NCBI GenBank assembly: GCA_051294375.1
Contig: CM119268.1
Location: 6,643,232 to 6,707,231 of the forward strand
DNA from: Paraspadella gotoi
Lineage: Eukaryota; Chaetognatha
Direction of reading: 5' to 3'
Length of the DNA stretch: 64,000 nt
The position numbers and the translations under genes are program-made. The notes beneath the pieces were generated by a model that was given only the letters and a program-made list of their open reading frames with translations, was not told the origin of the DNA and made no database searches. Positions 35,381 to 47,712 of this stretch are shown here, in pieces (positions within the stretch are counted from its first letter, which is position 1; every line of letters starts with the position of its first letter).

Positions 35381-37290
35381 TCATCGTTTCTTCCATTTTT
35401 GAAAAACTTTGTCAAGTCTCTGAACAAAAACGTCCACCTCCTGCCTCTCCATGCCGATCCCTACGCCGGCCGTCAAATAAGAATCAGGATATCGCTCGTG
35501 ATGTGCGCCCCACCCAAGAAAGGAGTGCCCATTGACAGCGAGCTCGGAGCGTGAAGAGACTGCGCGGGCGCCGGAGACGCATCGTGTGAACAACATTGAC
35601 CCCAATTCCGTTTCCAGTTCCCTCGAGGGCGGCGAAACGGACTCATCTTGTTTCGCCTCCAACTTTTCGTCGTTTCGAGAATCGTGCTTGGTCTCGGCAA
35701 GCGTCAACGTGATCGCCATAGAAATGGGATTTCCTGGCGTGTGTAGCAATCTTTCTCCGTTCGCGGCGGCGCAAACGACGAGCTTATCCTTGAGGTAGTC
35801 GTAATTTTCTTTCCGCTCTTTCAAAAGCAGTTTGTACCGAGATCTTCCTGGAAAAAGGATATTTTTAAAGTCTGAAAAACGCATTATCTTTCGTCAAAAA
35901 CAAATAAGGACCAACCCATGGAAAGCAACGTGATTAGAAGATCAACTGAAGGAGTTGCGCTAGCTCGACCCGGATACGTCTTTGCGATTTTTGAGATAAG
36001 TTCGGAGTCGAAACCAGCAACTATAGCGCCTACAAAATGACATTAAACTTCTCCAACGAAAACGAAACCGACAAAGGAGCGTAAAACTTGCAAATACCTC
36101 CGACTGGAACCATGAAGTTTTTATCGGTACTCTGGACGAAAACGTCGAGCCTCTGCGATTTCCCAGCCTGCTCTATGAGGTGAGTGCATTTGGAAGACTG
36201 AACCCCATAAGCGTTGTTGACGACATGAGGAACGTCGAGATCCTTAGCGATCTCCCCGACTTCGACGAGGTTGTCCGGAGCCCGCGGGGCGAAGCAGGAG
36301 GTCGTCGTTAAAATACAGACGACGCTTGCAGGACCGTCTGGTGGATAAACGTGCTGTTTAATTTTTAACTACCGTGAATTTTATTTCCCCATTCATTTAA
36401 CAAACCCGGAAGATCGTTGATCGCGCGACGAATACCGTCTACGTTGGTCTGCAACTGGTCGCCGACCAAGAGGGGTTCGATGACGACCGGCGTCAAACCG
36501 GCGGTTCCGATGGCTTTGAAGCAAGATTTCTGGTCGATGCGAGGCCAAATCACGTGCGTCGCGTGAGGTCGAAGCGACTGGAAATAAGAAAAGACACTCT
36601 TCTATTTGCGATTACTATTTGTCGTCGTCACTGAACTTTTCTTAATAATAAATAAACCCTTACACATCCACAAGACCCTTATAACCTTTAAGGTTAAAAG
36701 AGCGAGTACGATCGACATTCCCGTCGCGACTGGGACTACGAAGCAAGCTTGACAATGAATCACTCCCGAAATTCTCAGGGCGTCCAGGGCAAGAGCGTTG
36801 GCTAACTGCGCCATGACGCTCGATCCTGCGGCTTTGGGTTGGATGGCAGTAACGTCGCCGGATCTATTGAAGAGTAAGGAGAAGAGACATCTTTATAATG
36901 AATGTTCAAGAAGAAGCGAGCTTTCCCCATCCGCGAACCTGCCGATACCATGAGACAGTCCAAAGTGTCGCTTGGCCACGAGGGAAGAAAAGACGCGTCC
37001 CTCTCTTTCACCAGCTCCGCACTTGTCAACAAAGTTGTTGGTGTCCATCAACGACAATTCCTGCGTGAGACGCGACCATGTTACGGCCAAGCTCTGAACT
37101 AAATCGGTCTGGTGTGCTTTACTTGAAAAAGAAGTCGAATGGTCTCGTCGTCCCAAGATTCTTCCGGAATCTTTCTATGACGAAGAAGATGGTCAATCAT
37201 GGACTGTCGCGATTGGCGACCTTCCTGTCCCTGACGCACATATCGCGAGTCCACTAGTTTTCCGCAAAGGTGGTAAAAATCAGAATTCAT
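35381..37290 (-). CDS. SEPSECS: O-phosphoseryl-tRNA(Sec) selenium transferase
   Basis: SEPSECS converts phosphoserine on tRNA(Sec) to selenocysteine with selenophosphate and pyridoxal phosphate. Seven exons give 497 residues (human 501): 37123-37290, 36939-37060, 36686-36863, 36373-36577, 36098-36337, 35916-36029 and 35381-35847. Landmarks are [81 protein letters not shown], and [12 protein letters not shown] with the PLP lysine. The end has NERLLHTP-like [13 protein letters not shown] and [15 protein letters not shown] 3' splice site (ttgttccag) abuts the ATG, which suggests a 5' UTR intron or a trans-spliced leader. It serves selenoproteins such as SELENOT in this window. Confidence 0.96.
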
Positions 37291-37403
37291 CTGGAACAAT
37301 TGAAGAAAGACAAAAAAGGCAATTTAACCAAAGGTGAATACGAACCGAAATTTTTACCAAATTGAAAAGAGAGAAAACACAAAAAAACCACCGAAAAACT
37401 AAA

Positions 37404-40280
37404 TCATATGGCAGATTTTCCACTCACGATTCTATAAAACCTCGTCTTGCTATTAATGCTTGAGTTCAAACAGTTCCTCAAAGCATCGAGGTCGAACTCT
37501 GCCTCTCTCTGGAACGTGAAGAGCATAACGAGGGAAAGGGAAACGGGTTCTCGGCTCACTTCCGCGAACAACTCACCCGCGTCCACCAATCGCAGGATGG
37601 CGCGCGGGTTCTCGATGACCCGTTTCGAATCGGCAACGGCCACGTCCGGAAAGAGTTTCTCGATGGCCAGGGACAATTGGCGGTGAAGATTTTCGGGAAG
37701 GATAAAAAGGACTTTACAGACATCGCGAATGGCCTTCTCTTCTTTGGACCGAGCGATCTTTGTCTTTTTTCCACGCCACCATTCTTTAAAAGTTCTCAAA
37801 CCCAATCGAATGATCGGGTGAATCTGCTTAGCCAATTCGATTGTGAAGTCCAAAGCATTTTCAATCGCGTTCTTCGTCTCTTGGACACGCGATTTATCAA
37901 ACAATTTGCAACAATAGTCGAAACCGCGATGCATTATGTCGCGAAAATCTCGAAGCGGGTCACTAGAGTCGAGACCAAGTAATTTTAAAAATCGCTCTAT
38001 TTCTCGGGGTAAGGAGTTCGTTCTACAACGAATAAAGTCCGCGAGGGTGGCAAAGCCGGCGATTAAAATGAGGCGCACAGAGGACGCGCTCGCTTTTTCT
38101 AATTCAAACGGCGCCGTTTTATCATCGGACCTTTGACAGGCGGCTGCCAACGCGGTAGAAAGGTCAATATTTAAGAAATCGAACTCGGTCGAGTCGTCGA
38201 TGCCGGTTAAAATATGAATTTGTTCCGACAAAATGGTTAAAATATTCTTTGACTCAATCGAACTGGTCACCTCGACGACGCCGCACATTTGACAGACGCC
38301 GCTTTCGCCTTTATGTACGCAAAGACGGTTTGTCTCAGTTGACGTGCGGAGGAGGGGAATAATCAAGCGGAAATCGAAAGAGTCTGGTTCCGGTTCGACG
38401 ACAGGGCCCTTCGAGGCAGACAGAGTTGAGAAAGCAAAAGAATCTCCGTCGCTCCCATTGGCAACTTTAGCTCTTGAAGGCGAAAAAGATTGACTTCCCT
38501 CGACTTTTTTTCCGTCCGAGTTCTGTCGACCATCGAGAGAAAACACGAGAGGTAACTCCAAGGCGGAACATTCCAAAGGATTTCTCGTCTCTTCCAAATT
38601 GTCGAAAATGTTCATTACCGGCTCAGCATTGGACAACAGGCAAGAATTAGTCTCGAAGTTTCCGAAAACGTTAAAATCATTCACAGGGCTTGGATACTGC
38701 AAAGGGAAAACGCTATCTCTCTGGTTTCCATCACATAGGTTCTTGACCGCATTTAAATCCTGCAAAGGAGGTAGGGTTTCTTCCAAATTGTCGAAAAAGT
38801 CTACATTATTTACAGAGTTGAGATCAAATAACGGATGAATTGTCTCTTCCAATTCACACATATGGTTCAAATCATTTAAACGGCAAGCATCCTGGTAAAA
38901 ATTGTCTTCTTTTATAGAGATTGCTTGCGAATCTATTGAAGAGTCGACAAGAGGTATGAGCGGAACTTTTGAGAAATCACCATTAACTTTATGACTTATT
39001 AAACTCGTTTGAAATTCGTTTTTGTCAATGGGTTCGATTGGAGAAACGTTTTCAACCATCATGTTCTCGTGGGGCTGACCGGTAACGTTTGTCTTCGAAT
39101 TCGCTTCAGTCATTTTATTCTCGTCTGTAAATGAAAATTCCAAGTCCGCATTGTCAGTCACCTTAAAAATTTCTGGGAGATTCTCTTGGAATTGTTCGAG
39201 CATTGTCTCAATACCACTTGCTACTTGACTCGAAACGACAGAGTCTCCAGTGCGGATTGAGTTCGAATCTTCATTTGACTCGCACGCGTCTAAGTCCTCG
39301 AACTCGAAGAACCTGACACGTTTCGTCGGGTCTGGGGGTTCATCCACCTCGACGAGGGGAACGGGAGGAAACGGAAATCCGAGACGACGTCTGGCTCGAC
39401 CAATGGAAGCTATCGAGTCCGACGAAGAAGCGAAGGAAAGGACAGCTTCGAATCTGTTCTTTAAAATTTCGAAACATTCTCCGTGACAAATTGGTGAATA
39501 ATCGCATTCCTCGATCGCCAATCGCCAGTTTGTCGTTTCTCTTCTCAAATTTCTTAAGAAATGTTCGTCCTCAAAACCGAAAACTCCCTCTTTGTGGAAT
39601 CTGGGGCACGGAATTGATTCTAAAGAGGTCCTCGGAAACGCCCATTCGCCCAATAAGCCAGCTAATGGCTCGACGTGACTAGATAGAATCCCAGTGACAT
39701 TTATGGGAATGTTCTCAAGCCGGTCGTCTAAAAAATTGTCTTCAACCCCAAAGTCAAAGTTGAGTTCGTTTTCCAACAAGGACCCTTTTTCTTTAATCTG
39801 TGGCACAACTTCTTCATCTTTGTCGGCACGCGAGTCCTCTTTCACCGACGGACCAATCCATGAGAGAATATTATTTTCGACGCGAGACTCTGGATCCGGA
39901 CGACGAGGAGGCGAACCAGATTCCGAACTGCTGTTAATAACAACGGTTTCGAACAAATCTATAGAAGACGGATTCGGAGCAGCGCCGGGTTCGGATACTT
40001 CCTTGCGATCTACCGGGCAGAAGAGCGGAGCTTTGATTCCCGAGGATACACAAGAATTTTCGTTGATCTTTCGTTTACGCGGTCGAACAGGGAGAAGAAC
40101 GGTAGGATTCTCGCTCTGCAGTTCAAAAGGAGAAGAAATAGCTATTTCAAATCCGTCGTGCAACTTGCGTCGATCTAGGCTTTCTTTGAAGGCTTCTAGT
40201 CTTTCCGCGAGACTACGACGAATCGGGGGTTGATTCTCTTTATCAGCGTCAACATCGAATCGACCCAAAAGCCCGCTCAT
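37404..40280 (-). CDS. unrecognised 958-residue protein with N-terminal KEN box
   Basis: I do not recognise the family. The ORF is a single 2.9-kb exon. Residues 14-16 are Lys-Glu-Asn inside DADKENQPP, a classic APC/C degron context, followed by RRSL (RxxL). The first 650 residues are mostly disordered, rich in Ser, Glu, Asp and Asn, with basic patches. Around residues 470-590 a motif of the form LEETxxPLxDLNxV occurs about three times at 28-40 residue spacing. The last 300 residues look globular and helical and include a possible zinc cluster (CVH...CQMC). It lies only 102 bp after SRA1 and 113 bp before SEPSECS. A cell-cycle role is a guess from the KEN box. Confidence 0.85.
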   Translation of the reverse strand: MSGLLGRFDVDADKENQPPIRRSLAERLEAFKESLDRRKLHDGFEIAISSPFELQSENPTVLLPVRPRKRKINENSCVSSGIKAPLFCPVDRKEVSEPGAAPNPSSIDLFETVVINSSSESGSPPRRPDPESRVENNILSWIGPSVKEDSRADKDEEVVPQIKEKGSLLENELNFDFGVEDNFLDDRLENIPINVTGILSSHVEPLAGLLGEWAFPRTSLESIPCPRFHKEGVFGFEDEHFLRNLRRETTNWRLAIEECDYSPICHGECFEILKNRFEAVLSFASSSDSIASIGRARRRLGFPFPPVPLVEVDEPPDPTKRVRFFEFEDLDACESNEDSNSIRTGDSVVSSQVASGIETMLEQFQENLPEIFKVTDNADLEFSFTDENKMTEANSKTNVTGQPHENMMVENVSPIEPIDKNEFQTSLISHKVNGDFSKVPLIPLVDSSIDSQAISIKEDNFYQDACRLNDLNHMCELEETIHPLFDLNSVNNVDFFDNLEETLPPLQDLNAVKNLCDGNQRDSVFPLQYPSPVNDFNVFGNFETNSCLLSNAEPVMNIFDNLEETRNPLECSALELPLVFSLDGRQNSDGKKVEGSQSFSPSRAKVANGSDGDSFAFSTLSASKGPVVEPEPDSFDFRLIIPLLRTSTETNRLCVHKGESGVCQMCGVVEVTSSIESKNILTILSEQIHILTGIDDSTEFDFLNIDLSTALAAACQRSDDKTAPFELEKASASSVRLILIAGFATLADFIRCRTNSLPREIERFLKLLGLDSSDPLRDFRDIMHRGFDYCCKLFDKSRVQETKNAIENALDFTIELAKQIHPIIRLGLRTFKEWWRGKKTKIARSKEEKAIRDVCKVLFILPENLHRQLSLAIEKLFPDVAVADSKRVIENPRAILRLVDAGELFAEVSREPVSLSLVMLFTFQREAEFDLDALRNCLNSSINSKTRFYRIVSGKSAI

Positions 40281-40382
40281 GTTTTACTATATAGTCAGTA
40301 ATCTTATTACACAAAGGAAAGATACCTAAAAAAATATCACAGTTGAATAGAAAATTTAAAAACACTTAGATCATTTCTGATG

Positions 40383-41364
40383 TCAGGTAAGAGTAGGAAT
40401 AAAGTAATTCAATCCGGATGCTTCCTTATCCTCGTCATTCTTCAATGAATTTTGTTCAACTTCTTGAGGAAAATGTTTTTTAGATTCGACCAGAATCTTC
40501 TTAAGGGCCATTACCCACTTATTTACCGCGCTGGGATGATCAACGGCCAATGCAACCTAAAAGTAATAAAAAATAACCGAATTTAAGTTTACAATTGATC
40601 TTCCAAGACGTCTCAAGGACGCACCTGAAGTTTTAATGCTCCCTCCCAATTTCGCGCGACGATTTCTTCCGCGATTCGCGTCAATTTATTCTCCACTTCC
40701 TCGACAAATCCAGCGTTACCTTCATCGTCTTTCCAAGCCTCGGTCATCAACGCCATCTTTTTTTCAACTTCGTTCAATTGTTTTTCCGGCAAAGCGTTTT
40801 TCTCGCGCAAGGCCCTGATTGACGATTCGACCGCTTCGACCACTAGGAGTCGCTTCTCTCGAGACGAGTCTCGCCGCGCGTCTTCCGATCCAGTTTCGGG
40901 CGCGTGGGCGGGAGAACGAGGAGCGTCGGAGACGGGGATTGGAGTTGTGATCGGGTCATCCAAGTTAGTAGCGACTGGCGGAATAGATGACCAAGAAGTA
41001 TAGTTTCCTAAATTACGCCGTTTTATCCGGGACCATATTCGATTTCCCTACCCTTTGGCACGCCACCCTTCAAAAACGGATGGACGCGGGGAGGTGAGGA
41101 GGCGAGGGAACTAAGACTTTCGTGGCTGACGTTTGCCTTCACTTCTGTTATTTTTTTCGAGGGAGGGAAGGCAACTCGTTTGGTCAATTGGACCCTTGAC
41201 TTGGGAGGAGCCGATGCAATCAGACCTAAATTTTTTTTTCGCACGTAGAAATTCAGCCCAGGGAACTAATACAAACGATAATTTAATTCAAAATAAATAC
41301 CCGATTCACATTGAAACTTTGGAGGGTCATTCCAGCCACGATCAGGATTTGGAATTCCCGCCAT
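40383..41364 (-). CDS. SRA1: SRA1 (steroid receptor RNA activator) domain protein
   Basis: SRA1 proteins share a helical domain with the C-terminus of SEC31 and have been linked to transcriptional co-regulation. Exons are 41301-41364, 41052-41225, 40625-40974 and 40383-40556, giving 253 residues. The N-terminus reads RGWNDPPKFQ and then QLTKRVAFP, both typical of SRA1. After a Pro/Ser linker the helical domain runs through KKMALMTEAWKD, EEIVARNWEGALKLQ and LAVDHPSAVNKWVMALKKIL. The third acceptor (40975) was chosen over a nearer one because it gives a 77-bp intron, in line with the others; this shifts about ten linker residues. Confidence 0.88.
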
Positions 41365-41856
41365 GGAGGAGGTAAGTTTGCGGTTTTTAAAAGCAACAAG
41401 TTTAAAAAATCTAAAAAAAGTTGGGGGGAAATAAGGATCCTCGGAATGGAATGGAATCCATTTAAAAATTACATGAAGAAATTTAATTCGTCAACTCTCT
41501 AACTCCCGTGAAAAATTAAGACCTGCATTTTCACTGTTAGTGCTCACTGCACACTATGAGCACTGCTCAGTGTGAAGTCTCCTTTTATTTAAATCCTCTG
41601 TTCATTCTGAAAAAAAATAGAAATCAATCAAGTATAAACTAAACTTTGTAATGATCACAGTCGCAAGAGAAAAAAAAGGCTGCGAATAGGCCATAATTTG
41701 GTACCTTTCGCGAATACTATAAGAATATGAAGAAATCTAAAAAGTACATGGTTATCGTAAATAAAGTTGAAACAATATTATGAACTCAATATTGAAACTT
41801 TCGTTAATCTGAAAACACAAAAGGAAATCATGGTAAACAAAAATTGTTTTTAAAAT
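41365..41856. other. intergenic region with a hairpin
   Basis: This gap follows TDRD9 on the - strand. At 41532-41572 an inverted repeat forms a hairpin: AGTGCTCA (41539-41546) pairs with TGAGCACT (41557-41564), with outer CACTG/CAGTG arms. I see no gene. Confidence 0.5.
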
Positions 41857-44800
41857 CTACTTAAGGTTATATGCAAATTGCATATCTCTCAGCTTGGCAA
41901 CGCGTTGCTGATGATTCGGATCATCTATATGGAGCTGTGCTTCTTCCAAATTACTCATTACGAAGCCGCATAGTTTGCAGTCGCGGCGACCGGGACGCCT
42001 CTGCTCAATGTGACGTCGCAGTTCCTCCTCTCCACGTTTAAGGTCAAACAGCTGACCCATTCTGGAGTTCGAAAGGATTTGCGTGAAAGTGAATGAAAAT
42101 AAATAATATTTACTATTTGTACCCGGAATGCAAGCTTTAAATTCTTATATGAGGCACCTCTTTTCATTTCCATCTTGCGAAACTGAGCGTGATGTCTGAG
42201 TGGAGCAGTATTCGCTACTATGGATGCTAAAGCCGGAAACTGACTCCGAGTCTCGCTCAGCGCCGTCGGGCACGGCGCGAATTCCACGAGACCGAGTCCG
42301 CGACGCAGTGTCCGAAGCCGTTTCGGACTCGGTGTCGCTCACCACGGTCGAGGTGAGAGCTGAAGAGGCTAAGAGGGGGAAAAAATGTAATTCATGAAAA
42401 TACAAATCGAAAAAAAAAAGATTGAGGGGGCGGACTGACGGACCGACAAAGTGAATTAAAGAGTCGAGATCTGCTGATAAGAAGATCCGACTAAAAATCT
42501 ATCGATAACTTGTAACTGACGACAACGACAACGACGCCGCCGCTTATTGGGACCATAAAAACCTGTATCGTCTTGATCTCGGTCCGTCCACATCACGCAA
42601 TGCAGCGGTAAAATCCAATGATCTCCTTGAGGCAGCACCTCACCGTCGTAGGGTACCACCAGGTTTTCTTCGGCCACTTGGTTCCAACGAAAAGCACTGA
42701 GAGTAGATATATGTAATGACAATTTAAATATTCTAACAACGCGGAGAAACGTACTTTAATATAAATCATTTTAAGGAACTGGACATCTATTACAGAAGCA
42801 ATAGTATATTTTTCAATAACAATTAAAATCCCCTTTCTAATGGTTATAATTTTGGTCTCGCTTTCGTCTGATGAGCGGAATTTAAAATAAAAAAATAAAA
42901 AATAAAAGAAAATAAACCATAATGTAAGCAGGATGTTGCATTTTGAAACTTTATGTAAGGAATAAGTGAATATAACCTTGGATAATCGTACACCCTATTC
43001 CTCTTGAATCCGACCGAGTCTTTGTTAGTATCCGCCCGTAACGAGGGTCGTTGGTGATTCAAAATCTCCAGAAGCTTAAAGCGAATTTTCTCCTGCAGAG
43101 CTTTTGTATCAGAGACTGTGCGATTCAGGCGCTGCGGACCTGAGCGACCCGCGGCCGCGTTCAACGTCGCGCTGATAAGAGCGCGAAGGTTATTAATTAG
43201 CATGATGTCCTTGCAGGTTAGCTCGGCGTCGAAGGTAAGTTCGATGTCGTGATCAGGAAAAATCGGACCCTCTTCGACGCGCATCCAGGCGTCGTCGTCT
43301 ATCATTCGAGTGGATTCGTTAGTTTCGATCGGCTTGTTGTAGCTGTAGCGGAAAACAGAAAATTTTAATTTTATCTGGTAATGTGTTGTGTATTACAATA
43401 ATATATGTATTATTAAATTTTTGTGATAAGCAGTCATTGGTGTTTGCTACTTTAGGAAGTTTTCTGGCACTCACCCCAATCCCACCAAAGCTCCAGTAAG
43501 GTGAGTACTCCTCGGATTGGTCCTAAATTCGGCTTGCGGAGCAAAAATGAGAGAGACGATGGCCGCCAAACCGGGTATCATGGGCATGAGCGTCGTATCG
43601 CGCGGTATCAGTTTATCACCCTTAGCATCGGCCCCGACGGTGGCAGCAACAAGGAGGCGGTCGTGCTTGTCGCTCGGGTGATCGTCCAAGCAAACCGAGT
43701 TAATAGATTCGCCGGCGACATTAACTGCTTTGCGGCGCCCGGAGTTGTTGAGGCTACTAAAGCGGAGCAGCAGCGGATTACTGGGTCCGTGCAGACGTAT
43801 GAGACGCCGATGACCCGATGAACCTTGCGACTCGCCTCTCGCGACGCTCAGAGAATTGGCGGGGAAAATTTGCCAATCGTTGTCGATGCCGAGGCGGCCC
43901 CGAATCTGAGAATTAGCTCTCTCGGCTTGGTCTGAAATTGGCGAATTTGCGTGGTCTTCCGTATCCAGGACATTGGTTCTCGTGAGACGAACTTGACTCT
44001 CTGTCACTCGGTCGTGATGCTTCATTTTGGAAGCGACTGGCTCTTCTTTCCACTCGCAAAACTTATGCGACATTAGCTGATCAATTAAACTCACCGATTT
44101 GTTATGAGAAACATTTAGGTCAACCATTTCCGAGCAACGGATGACATTGTCGACGATGGAATATATGGTTGCTTGCATTCTGTGGCCTAAAATTCGCGGC
44201 TTGAAGCTGTCTATGACATCATCAGTCCACCGGCCTCTGGGAAATGACTTCGCGAACGGTTTCACGTGAGATAATTTAAACTCGAAAGCCAAAAAAGGAT
44301 AAGCATCTAAAATGTGCTGCTCGATGTGGAGGAAATTTTCAACGGTTAGCCACTTTGACAGTCCAATGTCGACAAAGAAAACCTGAAAAGATTTGCCGGT
44401 AGGTTCAATCTTGATCCCCGTTACCTGAGCGCGATAAAACCCAGGCTCCAAGCAAAATTTAAAGGGAAATTCGGTATGAGCTGCGACGAAATCTCCAGCT
44501 TTAAGAGAAGAGACTTGATCCCTCATTAGCGGTCTGTGTTGCAAATGCGGATTGTTGAGATACCTACTGACTTCAATTAGATTTTTAAAGGACTCGTCGT
44601 CAGCAATGATGCCAAAGTAATGATCAACAGAGACGACGGCCGTGACCACGATTTCAATGTGTTCAGTGATTACAGATGGAAAATCACGAAAATAGCCTCC
44701 TTCCGACTTGGTGTGGCCTCCTTGGGCAGGAGCGTCTTCAGGAAGGGACAAAAAACGATTGGTGCGAAGACGCTGCTCACATTCGGCCTCTTGTTCACGC

Positions 44801-47712
44801 ATCTCGTTAAAACCTTCCATCCTGATTCGCGCCTCATCCTTTGTCAAAGACTCGAACTCGAAGCGAACGGGAATCCTGCTCATTTTGACCGACATGTAAA
44901 CCTGCGGTAGGATGGGTGAGCGTTGAAAAACACCAGGCGACGGAACAAACTCTAAGAAAAGCTTGCTTCCTTCAAAGTGATATTTGAAGCTGCAATTATT
45001 CGCCTCGATGTGCTTGGAAACTATTTCCTGAATCTTGTCCTTGTACAGAGGACCCTGGTCGTTGGGGAGGCCAGTCATCATTACCGAACGAAAAGGATCA
45101 ACACCCGACATGGTTCGCAAGCACTCGTGCTCGTCCTTGGCTTCACGAAGGAAATAGTTGGGATAAAACGCCCCAGCGATAATTATTTTGTGAAGGAGCT
45201 CCTCTTTTAGCTCGTCTCTATCCGACACTTCAGACGTCGTCGAGACGATGTTAAACTGTTCCAAACGCTGGTGGAGATCCGTTACCAACTCATCTACCTC
45301 CTTGATTCGTTTAAATGAAACTAAGTTCTTTTCGCCCCAATCCTGTCGTGCGCGCGGGTCCTTAAAAGCATTCTTGGCTCTCTTCTCAGCCCATGTTCTG
45401 TAAGCCACGAGCATGGCTATTACGTCGGACCCGGAGTCATTAGACCACGACAACTGAGCCATAAATGACGTAACATTTTGACGGAACGGTCTGGAGAAGA
45501 AACCTCCCAAATTTAAGGAGGCGGCCATTATGATGGCGTCGTCCAAAATGCCAAATACGTGACCCAAAAGGATTAACTTGGACAGGTGAACATCCAAAGG
45601 AAGTTGCGCCATTACCCGACCTAGAAATGTCAATTCGCCATCGAACCTTGGGTTAAGACGGGGAATGAATCCTTCGAGAACTGGAATGTTGGTCAGAGCG
45701 CCGACCTCTTTCAAGCATAGGACAGACCTCTCTATGTCATCAAGGTTGGGCGGGCTAATCGCAAGTCCAAGCAAATATTTTGGATCCCCAAGATCAAGAA
45801 TCTTCGCCTTTAGCACCAGCTGATCCAAAGGAGCCCTTTGCATTTCAGGCGGTGCATGGTTACTAAGGGCTTCGTAGAATTGTCGTGGAACCATCCTGTA
45901 GCACCGCCCAGCGGCGACTCGGCCGGCCCTTCCACGGCGCTGGTCGCAGCTTGACTTGGATGCCCACTCGAGTCGGAGACTGGGATAAGAGGTATCTGGA
46001 TCGCAAAAGAGGTTTTTCGTAAGGCAAAAGTCGATGACGTAGCGAACATCGGGAACTGTAATTGAAGACTCGGCGATGTTGGTGGCCAGGATAACCTTTC
46101 TTTTACCGGCAGGAGGCCTCTTAAAAATTTTTCGAACAGTTTCCCGGGTCAACGTGATCGAAGAGTGTAGAGTGATTATTTCCATTTTATCTTGATCCGG
46201 ACGTTCTTGGAGAAGGTCGTAAAAGCGATTGATTTCTGCCAAGCCAGGCAAAAATATGAGAACAGAACCTCGAAAAATAGAATCTTCTTGAGAAGCAGTG
46301 GACATGTCCAGGCTAGAGTCACCACTTTGAGCTGCCAATTCTCTGTTACGCATGCGGGTCCTGTATTCTTTCAACTCGAGATCCTCGAACTTGGTAATCA
46401 GCTTAGCGGCAACGTGACAAGTTTCTTCGTCAAGTTTCGGAGATTCCAGTCGCGGTTGGTATATTTCCTTCCCGTTGGCAAGAGTGGCTAACTGGTCAGA
46501 GTACCATTCCGTGACCGCATACATGTGACCTTCGACGTTGAGCACTGGGCAAGGTTGAAGGCGGCCAGAGGAATACTGAGTAAAGTACTCCGAGAAGACG
46601 TCGGTTTCCATGGTCGCCGACATGAGGACGAGCTTGACTTGTGGAGAAACAGTGCGCTGTAACTTTTTGGCCACGAGAAGGCAGAAGTCCAAATCAGAGT
46701 CGCGTTCGTGAATTTCGTCGAGAACGACGTGGGTGAATTCGTTGAGAGACTGCAAGAAAAACATTTGTCTTTCATTATGACAAATTATTATTTTTTTTCA
46801 AGTCATAAACGTCATAAATGTAAGACGAACCTTATCGTTTATCATTTTCTGCAAAAGAACACCGCTCGTGCAATAGAGTAGGCAAGTATCTTCGGTCGCC
46901 ATTTTTTCCATTCCAACTTGAAAGCCGCAAACTGAACCTATCTGCCATGAGCGCTCATTGCAGACACGTTCGGCGATTGATTTGGCAGCGATTTTTCGTG
47001 GTTGCGTCACGACAATATTGCAAGGCCGTCGCTTCTCCGTGGCATCGTCCAAAATAAATTGCGGAACCTAAAAGGAAAATTTGTATTTTAATAGATTCCG
47101 CTGTAAAACCTTACGTTTGGGCCTATTATCTATTAGTCTTGCCTGTGTGGTCTTTCCGCTTCCGGTGCTGCCTTTTATCAGTACGATGGAATTTGCTTCG
47201 ATGGCGTTGACGATTTCGCTGCGATGGTTCGTGATCGGAAGCTGAGTATTATAGGTGTGCGGACGAGAAACGGCAATCTGCTCGTAAAATTGGTCAGGAC
47301 GGCGCTGGGGCAAACGTCGAGCGCGGTCGGCACCACTCTGCGCATCGGAGGAAATAGTCAGCGTCTCTAATCCCGCGGATAGACCGTAGGCGCTATCGGC
47401 GCCAGATTGAGACCCCATCTCGCGCTCCTGGCGGCGCTGGTATTCGTAGTCGTCCTCGCGCTTGACTTTAACGCCATAGGCAAGATTCTGCGGAGCGTCG
47501 GGAGTCAAACGCTTGTACGAAGGGATGGGTTGAGTATTGGGAAAGGCGGAGTAAACGGCGCGCTGCGTATTCAGATCAAAAGAATAACCGCCCAAGCCGG
47601 AGACGCCGAGCGTGTTCATCGGCATCGTTGTTATCTTAGGTAATTCACGATTCGGAGAGAAATAGGCGTCGATGGCCTCGACCGTTAACTCGGGAACCAT
47701 TCGGTGAGTCAT
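41857..47712 (-). CDS. TDRD9: TDRD9/spindle-E piRNA-pathway helicase
   Basis: TDRD9 is a DEAH-box RNA helicase with a Tudor domain that acts in nuage to silence transposons in the germline. Seven exons give 1665 residues: 47143-47712, 46831-47067, 43475-46749, 42977-43342, 42563-42696, 42158-42368 and 41857-42061. Motifs: GSTGSGKTTQ (about 180), VTQPRKIAAKSIAERV, DEIH, LMSATME, TNIAESSITVPD and QRRGRAGRVAAG. The Tudor domain is near residues 1010-1100 (GDFVAAHTEFPFK, FFVDIGLSKWL). The last two exons add a Ser/Thr/acidic tail and a C2H2 finger (C-x2-C-x12-H-x5-H, about 1625-1650). They are joined by phase-matched splice sites but could be a separate small gene. The first intron has a GC donor (CAG|GCAAGA). 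The 3.3-kb central exon is unusual here. Confidence 0.93.

Noticed and set aside
37404-40280. Many + strand ORFs of 60-180 residues antisense to the 958-residue protein
   Set aside because: They overlap one long, compositionally consistent ORF and show no domain, so they are shadows.
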